Of a stretch of DNA of 64,000 nucleotides, positions 7,149 to 16,435 are shown piece after piece; position 1 is the first letter of the stretch, and every line of letters starts with the position of its first letter. Where the stretch lies: positions 1-64,000 of the forward strand of contig JAUSFE010000015.1 in the NCBI GenBank assembly GCA_030649945.1. The letters run 5' to 3'. This DNA comes from Dehalococcoidia bacterium. Lineage in GTDB: Bacteria; Chloroflexota; Dehalococcoidia; SM23-28-2; RBG-16-64-32. The translations under genes and the position numbers were made by a program. The notes beneath the pieces are model-generated. The model had not been told where the DNA came from, did not search any database, and saw nothing but the letters and a program-made list of their open reading frames with translations.

Positions 7149-7520
7149 CGGGCGTGTCCGGTTAGCGGATAGCCGGACCGTATCGGGGCGTTGATTTGCC
7201 GGGGCTTAGAGGCGCTCCGGCCTACATTTGCGCCGTGTCGCCGTCGCACCCACCTGGGCTGAAGGCCCACACCTGCCGGACAGGCAGCCTCATGTGGACG
7301 TGATCGCTTCGCACAAAGGTAAGAGCCGGCCGCGGGGCCGGCTCTTTGACTCGCGGGCGAGAGGGGGATCAACCGCGCCGCAATGTCATGGCAGACGATA
7401 CCAACAGCCCTGGCAGGGGCGGGTTAACGGCGGGTGAGACCACGGTAAGAGTCCGGTAAGAAAATGGTGAGAGTCCCTCCTACCGGCCGCCGCGCCGGCA
7501 GGCGCTGCCCCCGCCCGGCG
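7149..7520. other. Intergenic region with possible structured RNA
   Basis: No gene is visible in these 372 bases. Within 7275-7310 nested complementary segments (CCACA..CTGCC..GGCAG..TGTGG) could fold. A strong terminator follows at 7322-7347. No convincing promoter was found, so a small RNA is only a possibility. Confidence 0.3.
7322..7347 (+). terminator. Intrinsic terminator-like hairpin
   Basis: AAGAGCCGGCC and GGCCGGCTCTT form a perfect 11-bp stem with a GCGG loop; the 3' side ends in TTT. It would end transcripts from the YggX-like gene or from a small RNA in this gap. Confidence 0.65.
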
Positions 7521-7566
7521 CTTTGCGCTACGATGGGCCGCGCCTTTGCGCTACAATGGGCCGCGC
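7521..7566 (+). promoter_or_regulatory. 23-bp tandem duplication carrying the -10 of the SDR gene
   Basis: Two head-to-tail copies (7521-7543, 7544-7566) of CTTTGCGCTACxATGGGCC plus CGC differ at one base. The second contains TACAAT at 7552-7557, ten bases before the ATG at 7568. A transcript from it would start almost at the start codon, as in leaderless mRNA. Confidence 0.5.
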
Positions 7567-7567
7567 A

Positions 7568-8494
7568 ATGACCCGCCCGCAAGAGGGGCCGGCCGCCGGC
7601 CCCGGTGGAGCACAAGCCGCAGGCAGCATGGACGGCAGGACCTGCCTGATCACCGGCGCCAGCCGCGGCATTGGCCTGGAGGCGGCCGTGGCGCTGGCCG
7701 GCCTGGGCGCCGGCGTGACCATGGTGGCGCGCGACCCTGCCCGGGGCGCGGCCGCGCTGGCGGAGGTGAAGCGCCGCTCCGGCAGCGAGATCGTGGAGCT
7801 GATGATCGCGGACCTGGCCTCGCTCCAGGCCGTCCGCCAACTCGCCGGGGAGTTCCGCGCCCTGCACCGGGAGCTGCACGTGCTGGTGAACAACGCCGGC
7901 GCCTACAACGCACAGCGCTCGCTCACGCCCGACGGGTACGAGACGACGTTCGCCGTTAACCACCTCGCCCCTTTCCTGCTCACCAACCTGCTCCTGGACG
8001 CGCTCAAGGCCGGCGCCCCTTCCCGCATCGTCAACGTGGCCTCCGGGGCGCACCGGCGGGCGACGATCGACTTCGCCGACCTGAACTGCGAACGGAGCTA
8101 CGCCGGGTTCCGCACGTACGGCCAGTCCAAGCTGGCGAACGTGCTCTTCACCTACGAGCTGGCGCGCCGCTTGCAGGGCACGGGCGTCACCGCCAACTGC
8201 CTGCACCCGGGCGTAGTCACCACCGGCTTCGGCAAGAACAGCAACAACCCCCGGCCGGTGAGGGCGTTCATGAGCCTCTTCCACACGCTGGGCCGGCCTT
8301 TCTTGAAGAGCCCCGCGCAGGGCGCCGCCACGGTCGTCTACCTCGCCTCGTCGCCCGCCGTGGAGGGCGTCAGCGGCCGCTACTTCGCGGACAGCAAAGC
8401 CGTGCCCTCCAGCGCCGCCAGCTACGATGAAGTCGTGGCGCGCAGGCTCTGGCAGGTGAGCGAGGAGATGACGCAGGCACCACCCGCGGCGTAG
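7568..8494 (+). CDS. Short-chain dehydrogenase/reductase (retinol dehydrogenase-like)
   Basis: A 308-residue classical SDR. TGASRGIG (near residues 29-36) is the NAD(P)-binding glycine motif. VNNAGAY, the serine region VNVASGAH and the catalytic YGQSK follow at family spacing. VARDPARGAAAL after the second strand suggests NADP preference. The organisation and the NHLAPFLLTNLLLDAL block resemble the RDH11-14/WWOX-like branch acting on lipid alcohols or aldehydes. The chosen ATG 7568 sits ten bases after TACAAT. The alternative ATG 7628 (MDGRTCLITG) gives a more typical N-terminus. It is followed on the same strand by a GH1 glycosidase after 71 bases. Confidence 0.87.
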   Translation: MTRPQEGPAAGPGGAQAAGSMDGRTCLITGASRGIGLEAAVALAGLGAGVTMVARDPARGAAALAEVKRRSGSEIVELMIADLASLQAVRQLAGEFRALHRELHVLVNNAGAYNAQRSLTPDGYETTFAVNHLAPFLLTNLLLDALKAGAPSRIVNVASGAHRRATIDFADLNCERSYAGFRTYGQSKLANVLFTYELARRLQGTGVTANCLHPGVVTTGFGKNSNNPRPVRAFMSLFHTLGRPFLKSPAQGAATVVYLASSPAVEGVSGRYFADSKAVPSSAASYDEVVARRLWQVSEEMTQAPPAA

Positions 8495-8565
8495 GCCTTG
8501 GTCCGCCTCAGGCGGAGGCCACAATCGTCCACTACGGGGCCACCTAGCTTCGACAGGAGAGCGGC

Positions 8566-9924
<1,359 letters not shown>

Positions 9925-9945
9925 GGGGCGGGCTTGCCCCGCCCC
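9925..9945 (+). terminator. Hairpin directly after the GH1 stop codon
   Basis: GGGGCGGG and CCCGCCCC form an 8-bp stem with a CTTGC loop beginning at the base after the TAG. There is no T-run, so it may be a weak or factor-assisted terminator, or a REP-type hairpin. Confidence 0.45.
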
Positions 9946-9971
9946 TGCGGGAGGTGTGCGGCGTTGCCGCT

Positions 9972-10067
9972 CCGCTCATGGTTCGAGCACCTCACCATGA
10001 GCGGGGAAGGGGCGCCCGTGACAAACGCCTCTTACCGCTCATCCTGAGGGCCTCGTGGGATGAGCGG
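9972..10067. repeat. Left paired palindromes (A-B) flanking the GIY-YIG gene
   Basis: Hairpin A (9972-10004) has 11-bp arms CCGCTCATGGT/ACCATGAGCGG. Hairpin B (10035-10067) has 10-bp arms CCGCTCATCC/GGATGAGCGG. The same A-B order recurs in the same orientation at 10405-10540 on the other side of the GIY-YIG gene. Confidence 0.8.
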
Positions 10068-10082
10068 AGGACGAGGCCTCGA

Positions 10083-10388
10083 ATGTCGTTTAACGTTTAC
10101 ATGCTCCTTTGCGCGGATGCTTCCATCTACGTGGGTCACACGGAGGACCTAGAAGTACGTCTGGCTGCCCATCAGTCCAGGTACTATAGCGGGTACACTG
10201 CCAGGCGGCTGCCGGTCCAGCTGATCTTCGCCGACAGCTCTAGCACCCGTGATGAAGCGTTCGCCGCCGAACGCCAGATTAAGGGCTGGCGGCGGTCGAA
10301 GAAGCTGGCACTTGCGCGAGGCGATTGGCAAACCGTCGTCGAGCTGGCGTCGGTGCGCGCGCCGGACAGGGGACGCCCGGGCGGCTGA
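10083..10388 (+). CDS. GIY-YIG family nuclease-like protein
   Basis: A 101-residue protein from ATG 10083. The N-terminal FNVYMLLCADASIYVGHTEDL holds the two strands of the GIY-YIG fold (VYM..IYVG in place of GIY..YIG). The conserved arginine (VRLAAHQ), a glutamate in AAERQIKGWRR and the KLALARGDW end are typical of the small UPF0213/COG2827 members. These single-domain proteins are homologous to the nuclease domain of UvrC and intron homing endonucleases. The gene is bracketed by directly repeated double palindromes and the ATG abuts one of them (CGAGGCCTCG at 10072-10081), so it looks like cargo or driver of the repeat. No ribosome-binding site is obvious. Confidence 0.85.
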   Translation: MSFNVYMLLCADASIYVGHTEDLEVRLAAHQSRYYSGYTARRLPVQLIFADSSSTRDEAFAAERQIKGWRRSKKLALARGDWQTVVELASVRAPDRGRPGG

Positions 10389-10404
10389 ATCCCCTCGTCG
10401 TCGC

Positions 10405-10540
10405 CCCGCTCATGGTACGAGTACCTCACCATGAGCGGGAAGGGGTGTTGTGCGATGGCATCGGTATAGGAGCGGTCCATGCGTTCGGGCCTCCACGGCG
10501 CCCCGTCCCGCTCGCCCTGAGGCACTCGTAGGGCGAGCGG
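10405..10540. repeat. Right paired palindromes (A'-B') flanking the GIY-YIG gene
   Basis: Hairpin A' (10405-10439) has 12-bp arms CCCGCTCATGGT/ACCATGAGCGGG. Hairpin B' (10508-10540) has 11-bp arms CCGCTCGCCCT/AGGGCGAGCGG. B' differs from B at positions that change on both arms together, so pairing is preserved. Spacing between the hairpins is 68 bases here against 30 on the left. Confidence 0.8.
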
Positions 10541-10583
10541 AGGAAGACACCCCGAATGTTGCCGCTCCGCTACACCGCCGCCC

Positions 10584-10603
10584 GGTCAGGCTGAAGCCTG
10601 ACC
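10584..10603. terminator. Palindrome downstream of bipA
   Basis: GGTCAGGCT and AGCCTGACC form a 9-bp inverted repeat 11 bases after the bipA stop. No T-tract follows on the minus strand, so a terminator role is tentative. Confidence 0.35.
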
Positions 10604-10614
10604 CCCGCTTATGG

Positions 10615-12444
10615 CTAGCCGGCCAGCACGGCGGACTTGCGCCGGCGGGCGCGGCCGTGCTGGGGGAGGAGCGCCTTGCGCAGGCGGATGTTCTTCGGGG
10701 TCACCTCCAGGCACTCGTCCTCGCGGATGAACTCCAGCGCCTGCTCCAGGGACAGGGTCCGCGCCGGGACAAGGCCTTCCGTCTGCTCCTGGGTAGAGGA
10801 GCGGACGTTGGTGGCCTTCTTCTCTTTGGCCGGGTTGATGTCCATGTCCTCCTGGCGGGGGTTCTCGCCGACGATCATGCCCTCGTAGACATGCACGCCC
10901 GGGCCAATGAACAGGCTGCCGCGCTCCTGCAGGTTCAGCAGCGCGTAGCCGGTGCTCTGGCCGCGGCGGTCGGCGACCAGGCTGCCGGTGGGGCGCGTGC
11001 GCAGCTCGCCGGACCACGGCTCGTAGCCCTCGAAGACGTGGTGCATGATGCCGGTACCGCGCGTCTCCGTCATGAACTCCGTGTGGAAGCCGATGAGCCC
11101 GCGCGCCGGCACGATGTACTCCATGCGCACCCAGCCGGTCCCATGGTTGACCATGTGCACCAGGCGCCCCTTGCGCTGCGCCAGCAGCTGGGTGACCGTG
11201 CCCAGGTAGTCCTCCGGCGCATCGATGGAGAGGCGCTCTACCGGCTCGTGCAGGGAGCCGCCGATCAGCTTCGTGACGACTTGCGGCTTGCCCACCGTCA
11301 GTTCGAACCCTTCACGGCGCATCGTCTCGACGAGGATCGCCAGCTGCAGCTCGCCGCGGCCCTGCACGTCCCACGTCTCGGCGCGCTCGGTGCTGGTCAC
11401 GCGGATCGATACGTTGCCAACGACCTCCTGGTCCAGCCGGTTCTTGACCAGGCGCGAGGTGAGCTTCGTGCCGTCCAGGCCCGCGAGCGGCGAGGTGTTG
11501 ATGCCGAACGTCATTGACATGCTCGGCTCGTCCACCGTGATGACCGGCAACGGGCGCGGGTCCTCGGCATCGGCCAGGGTCTCGCCGATGGTGACGTCCG
11601 GGAGACCGGCGATGGCGATGATCTCCCCCGGGCCGGCCTCTTCGGCCGGGACGCGGTCGAGCGCCTCCGCGACATAGAGTTCGGTGATGCGCACGTTCTC
11701 GATGCCGCCGTCCACGCGGCACCAGGCGACGGTCTGGCCGCGGCGGATGACGCCCTGGCGCACGCGGCAGAGGGCAATGCGGCCGACGTACAGCGAGGCG
11801 TCCAGGTTCGTGACCAGCGCCTGCAGCGGGTGGCCCTCGTCGTAGGTGGGGGCGGGTATGTGCTCCAGCAGCAGGCTGAAGAGAGGCGCCAGGTCCTCGC
11901 CCGGGACGGCGGGGTCAAGGGACGCCTGCCCGGAGCGGGCGTTGGTGTAGACGATGGGGAAGTCGATCTGGCGTTCGTTCGCGTCGAGGTCGAGGAACAG
12001 CTCGTAGACCTCGTCCACGACCTGCCTGATGCGGGAGTCCGCACGGTCTACCTTATTGATGACAAGGATGACGGGCAGCGCGGCCTCGAGTGCCTTGCGG
12101 AGGACGAAGCGCGTCTGCGGCAGCGGGCCCACGCTGGCGTCGACGAGGAGGAGGACGCCGTCCACCATGGTGATACCGCGCTCCACCTCGCCGCCGAAGT
12201 CCGCGTGTCCCGGCGTATCGATGATGTTGATCTTGACGCCGCCCCAGTGCACTGCGGTGTTCTTGGCCAGGATGGTGATGCCCTTCTCACGCTCCAGGTC
12301 CATGGAGTCCATGATGCGGTCGCCCATTTCCTGGTGGGCGCGAAAGGCGCCGGACTGCCGGAGCATGGCATCGACGAGCGTGGTCTTGCCGTGGTCCACG
12401 TGGGCGACGATGGCGACGTTGCGGATGTCAGTACGGGTAGGCAT
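10615..12444 (-). CDS. typA: Ribosome-associated GTPase BipA/TypA
   Basis: A 609-residue translational GTPase from ATG 12444 (an in-frame TTG lies three codons further upstream). The G domain shows [10 protein letters not shown] (G1), the G2 threonine in [15 protein letters not shown] (G3) and NKVDR (G4) in the first 140 residues. Domain II and the BipA-specific C-terminal half follow, with [14 protein letters not shown] and [20 protein letters not shown]. BipA aids ribosome assembly and growth under cold or nutrient stress. Length matches the family. A CATAAT-like -10 lies on the minus strand about 50 bases upstream. The gene stands alone. Confidence 0.97.
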   Translation of the reverse strand: MPTRTDIRNVAIVAHVDHGKTTLVDAMLRQSGAFRAHQEMGDRIMDSMDLEREKGITILAKNTAVHWGGVKINIIDTPGHADFGGEVERGITMVDGVLLLVDASVGPLPQTRFVLRKALEAALPVILVINKVDRADSRIRQVVDEVYELFLDLDANERQIDFPIVYTNARSGQASLDPAVPGEDLAPLFSLLLEHIPAPTYDEGHPLQALVTNLDASLYVGRIALCRVRQGVIRRGQTVAWCRVDGGIENVRITELYVAEALDRVPAEEAGPGEIIAIAGLPDVTIGETLADAEDPRPLPVITVDEPSMSMTFGINTSPLAGLDGTKLTSRLVKNRLDQEVVGNVSIRVTSTERAETWDVQGRGELQLAILVETMRREGFELTVGKPQVVTKLIGGSLHEPVERLSIDAPEDYLGTVTQLLAQRKGRLVHMVNHGTGWVRMEYIVPARGLIGFHTEFMTETRGTGIMHHVFEGYEPWSGELRTRPTGSLVADRRGQSTGYALLNLQERGSLFIGPGVHVYEGMIVGENPRQEDMDINPAKEKKATNVRSSTQEQTEGLVPARTLSLEQALEFIREDECLEVTPKNIRLRKALLPQHGRARRRKSAVLAG

Positions 12445-12607
12445 GGGAGACAAGATGCGAGGGCGGGTCTGGATGCCCGCCCTCTTCCACTACATTATGC
12501 CAAAAAAAGGCGCTGCGGGCAAGGCAGCCACATGGCGCCGCGCATCTGTTTTTCCGCTCTGCCGGGGTGAATAGGGTCAGATAGATATCGGACACCAGCA
12601 CACGGCC

Positions 12608-12637
12608 TTGACAGGCCCGCTCGCCCTCTGATAGCAT
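12608..12637 (+). promoter_or_regulatory. Promoter of the structured RNA
   Basis: A perfect TTGACA (12608-12613) is followed after 18 bases by TAGCAT (12632-12637), or after 17 by ATAGCA. It faces the hairpin-rich segment that ends in a strong terminator at 12822-12852. Confidence 0.55.
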
Positions 12638-12639
12638 CC

Positions 12640-12852
12640 GCCTGACCTTCCGGTCAAATCTCTAACGAAAGGGACGCTCGCAGAATGAATAACAGTGTCT
12701 TTACCCGGGTTCGCCACCAGGCGCTCATCGCGCCTACCGGTGGGCTGCGCGTGGGTGGGACGAGTGCGCCCGTTTCAGGAGGACACCTCTGAGTTAGGTC
12801 CCTAGCGGCAAGCGAAATTCGACCCACTGCGCAGAGGCGAAGTGGGTTTTTT
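12640..12852 (+). ncRNA. Unassigned structured RNA or riboswitch-like leader
   Basis: About 210 bases between a sigma-70-like promoter and an intrinsic terminator have no coding frame. Pairing elements visible by eye are a closing stem AGGGAC (12669) with GTCCCT (about 12798), and a hairpin CCACC-AGGCGC-TCATC-GCGCCT-ACC-GGTGG (12716-12745). There is also a CAGGAGG-ACA-CCTCTG hairpin (near 12776-12791), then the terminator. I compared it mentally with T-box, TPP, FMN, cobalamin, SAM, M-box, SRP and tmRNA consensus sequences and found no match. It could be a free small RNA or an attenuator for the genes downstream. Confidence 0.5.
12822..12852 (+). terminator. Intrinsic terminator
   Basis: ACCCACT pairs with AGTGGGT around an inner CGC-AGAG-GCG stem, followed immediately by six T. 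It is one of the clearest rho-independent terminators in the window. Confidence 0.85.
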
Positions 12853-12877
12853 GTTGTGCCCAAAAAGGAGAGCCGGG

Positions 12878-13060
12878 ATGGGACGGAATCGCAAAGGCTC
12901 AAAGGGCCGCAGCGGCAGAGCCGAAGGCCCGCACGGAGTTAAAGGCCAGGACGGAGTCAAAAGATCAAAGGGGTTGCCCCTGAAGCCGCCGAAGGACCCG
13001 AGGCTCATGGGGGCGTGGGGACAGAAGGTCCTCCGCTCGCAGGGGCAGGGACGCAGGTAA
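12878..13060 (+). CDS. Small basic protein of unknown function
   Basis: Sixty residues from ATG 12878 with AAGGAG 8 bases upstream, ending ten bases before the ABC ATPase start. The product is Lys/Arg/Gly-rich (MGRNRKGSKG..., pI very high) with no membrane segment. The placement between the terminator and an ABC-2 transporter operon and the good ribosome-binding site argue for a real gene. The low-complexity composition argues for a chance frame in repeat-like DNA. I recognise no family. Confidence 0.4.
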   Translation: MGRNRKGSKGRSGRAEGPHGVKGQDGVKRSKGLPLKPPKDPRLMGAWGQKVLRSQGQGRR

Positions 13061-13070
13061 GGAGAGAGCG

Positions 13071-13931
13071 ATGAACGAGCAACCGCTGGTGGTGAGCGGC
13101 GTATCCAAATACTTCGGCGGGGGGTTCAGCGCCAGGCGGCTGTTGCCCTGGAAGGGGCGCGACGGCGCCGGCCGGCGAGAGCCCGTGCAGGTGCTGCGCG
13201 ACGTCTCGTTTGACGTGCGGCGGCGGGAGATCTACGGCGTCATCGGGGCCAACGGGTCGGGCAAGTCCACGCTGATCCGCATCCTGAGCACGCTGCTCTT
13301 GCCGGACGCAGGCCAGGTGCGGGCGTTCGGCCTGGACGTGGTGCAGGACGCGGGCGCCGTGCGGGCGCTGATCAACCGCGTCTCGGCCGATCCTTCGTTC
13401 TTCCGCAACATGTCCGCGCTGGAGAACCTGCTCTTCTTCGGGCGCGTGTACGGGCTCTCGCCGGGCGATATCCGGCGCAAGCTGCCGGACATCCTGGCGC
13501 GGCTGGGGTTCGAGTTCGAGAAGGCGCGGGAGCCCATGAGCCACCTCTCGCGCGGGCAGCAGCAGAAGATCGCGGTGGCGCGGTCGTTCCTGACCGCGCC
13601 GGTGCTGATGCTGCTGGACGAGCCGACGACAGGGCTGGACCCGCGCTCCAAGCGTGACGTGCAGGCGTTCATCCGGCGGGTGCAGCTGGAGCACGACGCG
13701 ACGATCGTCCTCACGACGCACGACATGGCGGAGGCGGAGGAGCTGTGCGACCGCATCGCGTTCATCGCCGGCGGGCGCATCGTGGCGGAGGGCACGCCGC
13801 TGGCCCTGCGGCAGCGGGTGGCGGACGGCCGCCCGGTGGAGGGCATTGATATGGAAGACGTGTTCATGGAGCTGACCGGCAGGAGCATCCAGGAGGACGA
13901 AGTGCCGGCGGAGGTGATGGCAAGTGGCTAG
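13071..13931 (+). CDS. ABC-2 type transporter ATP-binding protein
   Basis: A 286-residue ATPase. Walker A GANGSGKST near residue 63, the Q-loop region replaced by SADPSFFRNMSALENL, the signature LSRGQQQK, Walker B LMLLDEPTTGLD, and the H-loop TTHD are all present. The architecture matches DrrA/CcmA-type export ATPases; a stretch of about 35 extra residues lies before Walker A. Its stop overlaps the start of the permease at 13924 by eight bases, so the two are one transcription unit. The substrate is unknown: drug, polysaccharide and lipid exporters share this layout. Confidence 0.92.
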   Translation: MNEQPLVVSGVSKYFGGGFSARRLLPWKGRDGAGRREPVQVLRDVSFDVRRREIYGVIGANGSGKSTLIRILSTLLLPDAGQVRAFGLDVVQDAGAVRALINRVSADPSFFRNMSALENLLFFGRVYGLSPGDIRRKLPDILARLGFEFEKAREPMSHLSRGQQQKIAVARSFLTAPVLMLLDEPTTGLDPRSKRDVQAFIRRVQLEHDATIVLTTHDMAEAEELCDRIAFIAGGRIVAEGTPLALRQRVADGRPVEGIDMEDVFMELTGRSIQEDEVPAEVMASG

Positions 13932-14775
13932 TACAGGGCAACGCATCGCCCTACCGGGCCGGGCGGCCGTCTGGCTGGGCTGGGCGTTCGTGGAGAGACA
14001 GACGAATCTGTGGAAGCGCTACTGGGCGTGGGAGCTGGTGTGGCTGGTTTACGGCGTGGTGAACACGCTGGCGATCACGTTCATCGCCAAGCAGGTGGAC
14101 CAGGCCGGGCTGGCCGGCGGCCAGAGCGTCTCCAGCCTGGTGCTCTTCCTGCTGCTGGGGACGCTGGTCTGGGCGTACCTTTCGGCGGTGCTGGACGACG
14201 TGAGCCTGGTGGTGACCTGGGAGCGCTGGGAAGGAACGATAGAGCACACGCTCATGGCCCCGGTGCCGCGCTGGGTGCACCTGATGGGCATGGCGGTGTT
14301 CGGCGTCCTGCACGCCGTTGTGCGGACGCTGCTGATCTTCGCCATCGCGCTGCCCTTCTTCAGCGTGGAGCTGGGGCAGGCAAACTGGCTGGCCGCGGCG
14401 CTGGTCATCGCCGTGGGCAGCGTCAGCGTGGCCGGGCTGGGAATCCTGGCGGGCGTGCTGCCGCTGATCTACCCGGAGCGCGGGACGCAGATGTCGTTCA
14501 TGCTGCAGGCCCTGATCCTGCTGGTGTCCGGCGTCTACTACAGCGTGGACGTGCTGCCGGCGTGGCTGCGCATCTTCTCTGTCGTGTCGCCGGCCACGTA
14601 CATCCTGAACGGCATCCGGGGCGCGATCATTGACGGCAAGGGGCCCGCGGACCTGGCGGGGAACCTGCTGACGCTGGCGCTGTTCGGGGCCGTGCTGGTG
14701 CCCGGCGGGATCGCCGTCTTCGGCATGGCGGAGCGCTGGGCGAAGAAGACGGGGCAGCTGAAGCGGCAGGGATGA
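13924..14775 (+). CDS. ABC-2 type transporter permease
   Basis: A 283-residue integral membrane protein with six hydrophobic segments. Two recognisable ABC-2 features are the amphipathic RYWAWELVWLVYGVVNT entry and the motif PLIYPERGTQMSFMLQALILLVSGVYYSVDVLP before the last helices. It pairs with the ATPase whose last eight bases it overlaps. The C-terminus is basic (AERWAKKTGQLKRQG). Together they form a dimeric exporter. Substrate unknown. Confidence 0.9.
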   Translation: MASTGQRIALPGRAAVWLGWAFVERQTNLWKRYWAWELVWLVYGVVNTLAITFIAKQVDQAGLAGGQSVSSLVLFLLLGTLVWAYLSAVLDDVSLVVTWERWEGTIEHTLMAPVPRWVHLMGMAVFGVLHAVVRTLLIFAIALPFFSVELGQANWLAAALVIAVGSVSVAGLGILAGVLPLIYPERGTQMSFMLQALILLVSGVYYSVDVLPAWLRIFSVVSPATYILNGIRGAIIDGKGPADLAGNLLTLALFGAVLVPGGIAVFGMAERWAKKTGQLKRQG

Positions 14776-14823
14776 TGTGCGGCAAGGGGAATGGAGATTG
14801 GAGGTTGGAGATTAGACGGGACG

Positions 14824-14926
14824 CCGTAGGGGCGCAGCACGCGTGGACATCGGGAACCGCACGCGAACCGATAACCGAGCGGCCAGTGGTACCACGCGTC
14901 GGACGAGCGTGTGCTGCGCCCTACGC
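14824..14926. repeat. Inverted-repeat element, GCGCAGCAC family
   Basis: CGTAGGGGCGCAGCACGCG at 14824 is mirrored by GTGTGCTGCGCCCTACG ending at 14926, with about 65 bases between the arms. The same arms recur at 54959-55057 and, in part, at 58080-58138. MITE-like by structure. Confidence 0.65.
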
Positions 14927-14965
14927 CGCGCCCAGCCACGACTTCCGCCGCCCGGCGCGCCAGTC

Positions 14966-15059
14966 AGGGCGAGGCATCTGCTGGTGACCCCGGATGTGCC
15001 GGTGACCAGCGTGAGACCAGACCAGACGCACCTGCCGGTGGCGAGGATGCCTCGCCCCT
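14966..15059. repeat. Inverted-repeat element, GGCGAGGCATC family
   Basis: AGGGCGAGGCATC (14966-14978) and GATGCCTCGCCCCT (15046-15059) are inverted repeats about 70 bases apart, lying beside the previous element and ending 16 bases before the GTG start of the MFS gene. This element and the previous one fill the gap between the two transporter genes. Confidence 0.6.
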
Positions 15060-15075
15060 ACACTGGGGGTGTGCC

Positions 15076-16341
15076 GTGAAACCCCGCCTCACCGGCCTCT
15101 GGCGCAACCCGGACTTCCTGCGGCTGTGGGCCGGGGAGACGATATCGGTCTTCGGCTCGCTGGTGGGCCGGACGGCGCTGCCGTTCACGGCGATCCTGGT
15201 GCTGGACGCCTCGCCGCTGCAGGTGGCGCTGCTGATGGCGGCGGACATCGTGGCCGGGCTGCTGTTCGGGCTCCTCGCCGGGGTGTGGGTGGACCGGCTG
15301 CCGCGGCGGCCGATCATGATCGCCGCGGACATCGGGCGGGCGGGACTGCTCGCCTCGATCCCGGCGGCCTACGCGCTGGACGCTCTGTCCCTGGAGCAGC
15401 TGTACGTCGTCGCCTTCTTTATGGGGACGCTCACGATCTTCTTCGACGTGGCCTACCTGTCCTACCTGCCGTCGCTCGTGGAGCGCGGGGAGATACTGGA
15501 GGGCAACTCCAAGATGGCCGCCTCGTGGTCCGTGGCGGAGGTGGGCGCGTTCTCCTCCGCCGGCTGGCTGGTGCAGCTGCTGACGGCGCCGGTGGCGGTG
15601 CTGGTGGACGCCGTCTCCTTCCTCTTCTCGGCGCTGTTCGTGGGCGCGATCCGCCGGCCGGAGCGGCCGCCCGTGCCGGAGGCCGAGCGCGAGGGCGTGC
15701 GGCGAGAGATAGCGGCGGGGGTACGGACGATCGCGCATGACCCGGTGCTGCGGGCCGTGGCGGCGAGCGACATGATCGCGCACTTCTCATTCCGGATGTT
15801 CGGCGCCGTCTTCCTGCTCTACGTGACGCGGGGGTTGGGGTTCGAGCCAGGCGTGCTGGGCCTGACGTTCGCGGTCGGGGGCGTCAGCTCGCTGGTGGGC
15901 GCCCTGTTCGCGGCGCGCGCGGCCCGGCGCTTCGGCATCGGCCCGGCGATGGTGCTGGGCGTGCTGATGATGGGCGGCTCGATGCTGTTCGTGCCGGCGG
16001 CGCGGGACGCGTCGCTGCTCGCACTGTCCTTCCTCGTGGCACAGCAGGCGCTTGGCGACGGCTTCTACACCATCTTCGACATCAACCAGGTCAGCCTCCG
16101 TCAGGCAATCACGCCGGAAGCGGTCCTGGGCCGCGTGAACGCGGGCATCCACTTCGGCGTCCTCGCTGCCATGCTTCTGGGCGCGCTTTGCGGCGGGGCG
16201 CTGGGCGAGGTCATCGGCCTGCGTGCGACGCTCGCCGTGGCCTCGGGGTTCATGATGATCGCCGGCGCCTGGCTGATGGTCTCGCCGGTATGGGCGATGC
16301 GGAGGTCGCCGGCCCAGGCCGCGGCTCCGGCTGAGGCGTAG
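15076..16341 (+). CDS. Major facilitator superfamily transporter
   Basis: A 421-residue, twelve-helix permease. I take the GTG at 15076 (MKPRLTGLWRNPDFLRLW) as the start because LWRNxDFLRLW is the usual N-terminus of this MFS_3/enterobactin-exporter-like group; longer frames upstream would run through a repeat. The loop 2-3 motif GVWVDRLPRRPIMIAAD fits the MFS GxxxDRxGRR signature. The middle cytoplasmic loop contains PERPPVPEAEREG. It follows the ABC exporter on the same strand, but two repeat elements separate them. Likely a drug or metabolite exporter. Confidence 0.9.
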   Translation: MKPRLTGLWRNPDFLRLWAGETISVFGSLVGRTALPFTAILVLDASPLQVALLMAADIVAGLLFGLLAGVWVDRLPRRPIMIAADIGRAGLLASIPAAYALDALSLEQLYVVAFFMGTLTIFFDVAYLSYLPSLVERGEILEGNSKMAASWSVAEVGAFSSAGWLVQLLTAPVAVLVDAVSFLFSALFVGAIRRPERPPVPEAEREGVRREIAAGVRTIAHDPVLRAVAASDMIAHFSFRMFGAVFLLYVTRGLGFEPGVLGLTFAVGGVSSLVGALFAARAARRFGIGPAMVLGVLMMGGSMLFVPAARDASLLALSFLVAQQALGDGFYTIFDINQVSLRQAITPEAVLGRVNAGIHFGVLAAMLLGALCGGALGEVIGLRATLAVASGFMMIAGAWLMVSPVWAMRRSPAQAAAPAEA

Positions 16342-16435
16342 GGGCTACCTGCTGGTCGCCCTCTGCTACGTGACGCGCGTGACTAATCGCGGGACCTCGC
16401 ATAGACTTGTCCCATCAACAGCCCAGGAGAAGCCC

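Noticed and set aside
12716-12770. A T-box riboswitch (GGGTGGGACGAG resembles the T-box core)
   Set aside because: The invariant TGGxACC of the T-box is not present and no aminoacyl-tRNA synthetase or amino-acid gene follows.
12878-13060. Treating the small basic ORF as a ribosomal or nucleoid protein
   Set aside because: Its Lys/Arg/Gly composition is suggestive but matches no ribosomal protein motif, and the DNA is low-complexity; left as unknown.
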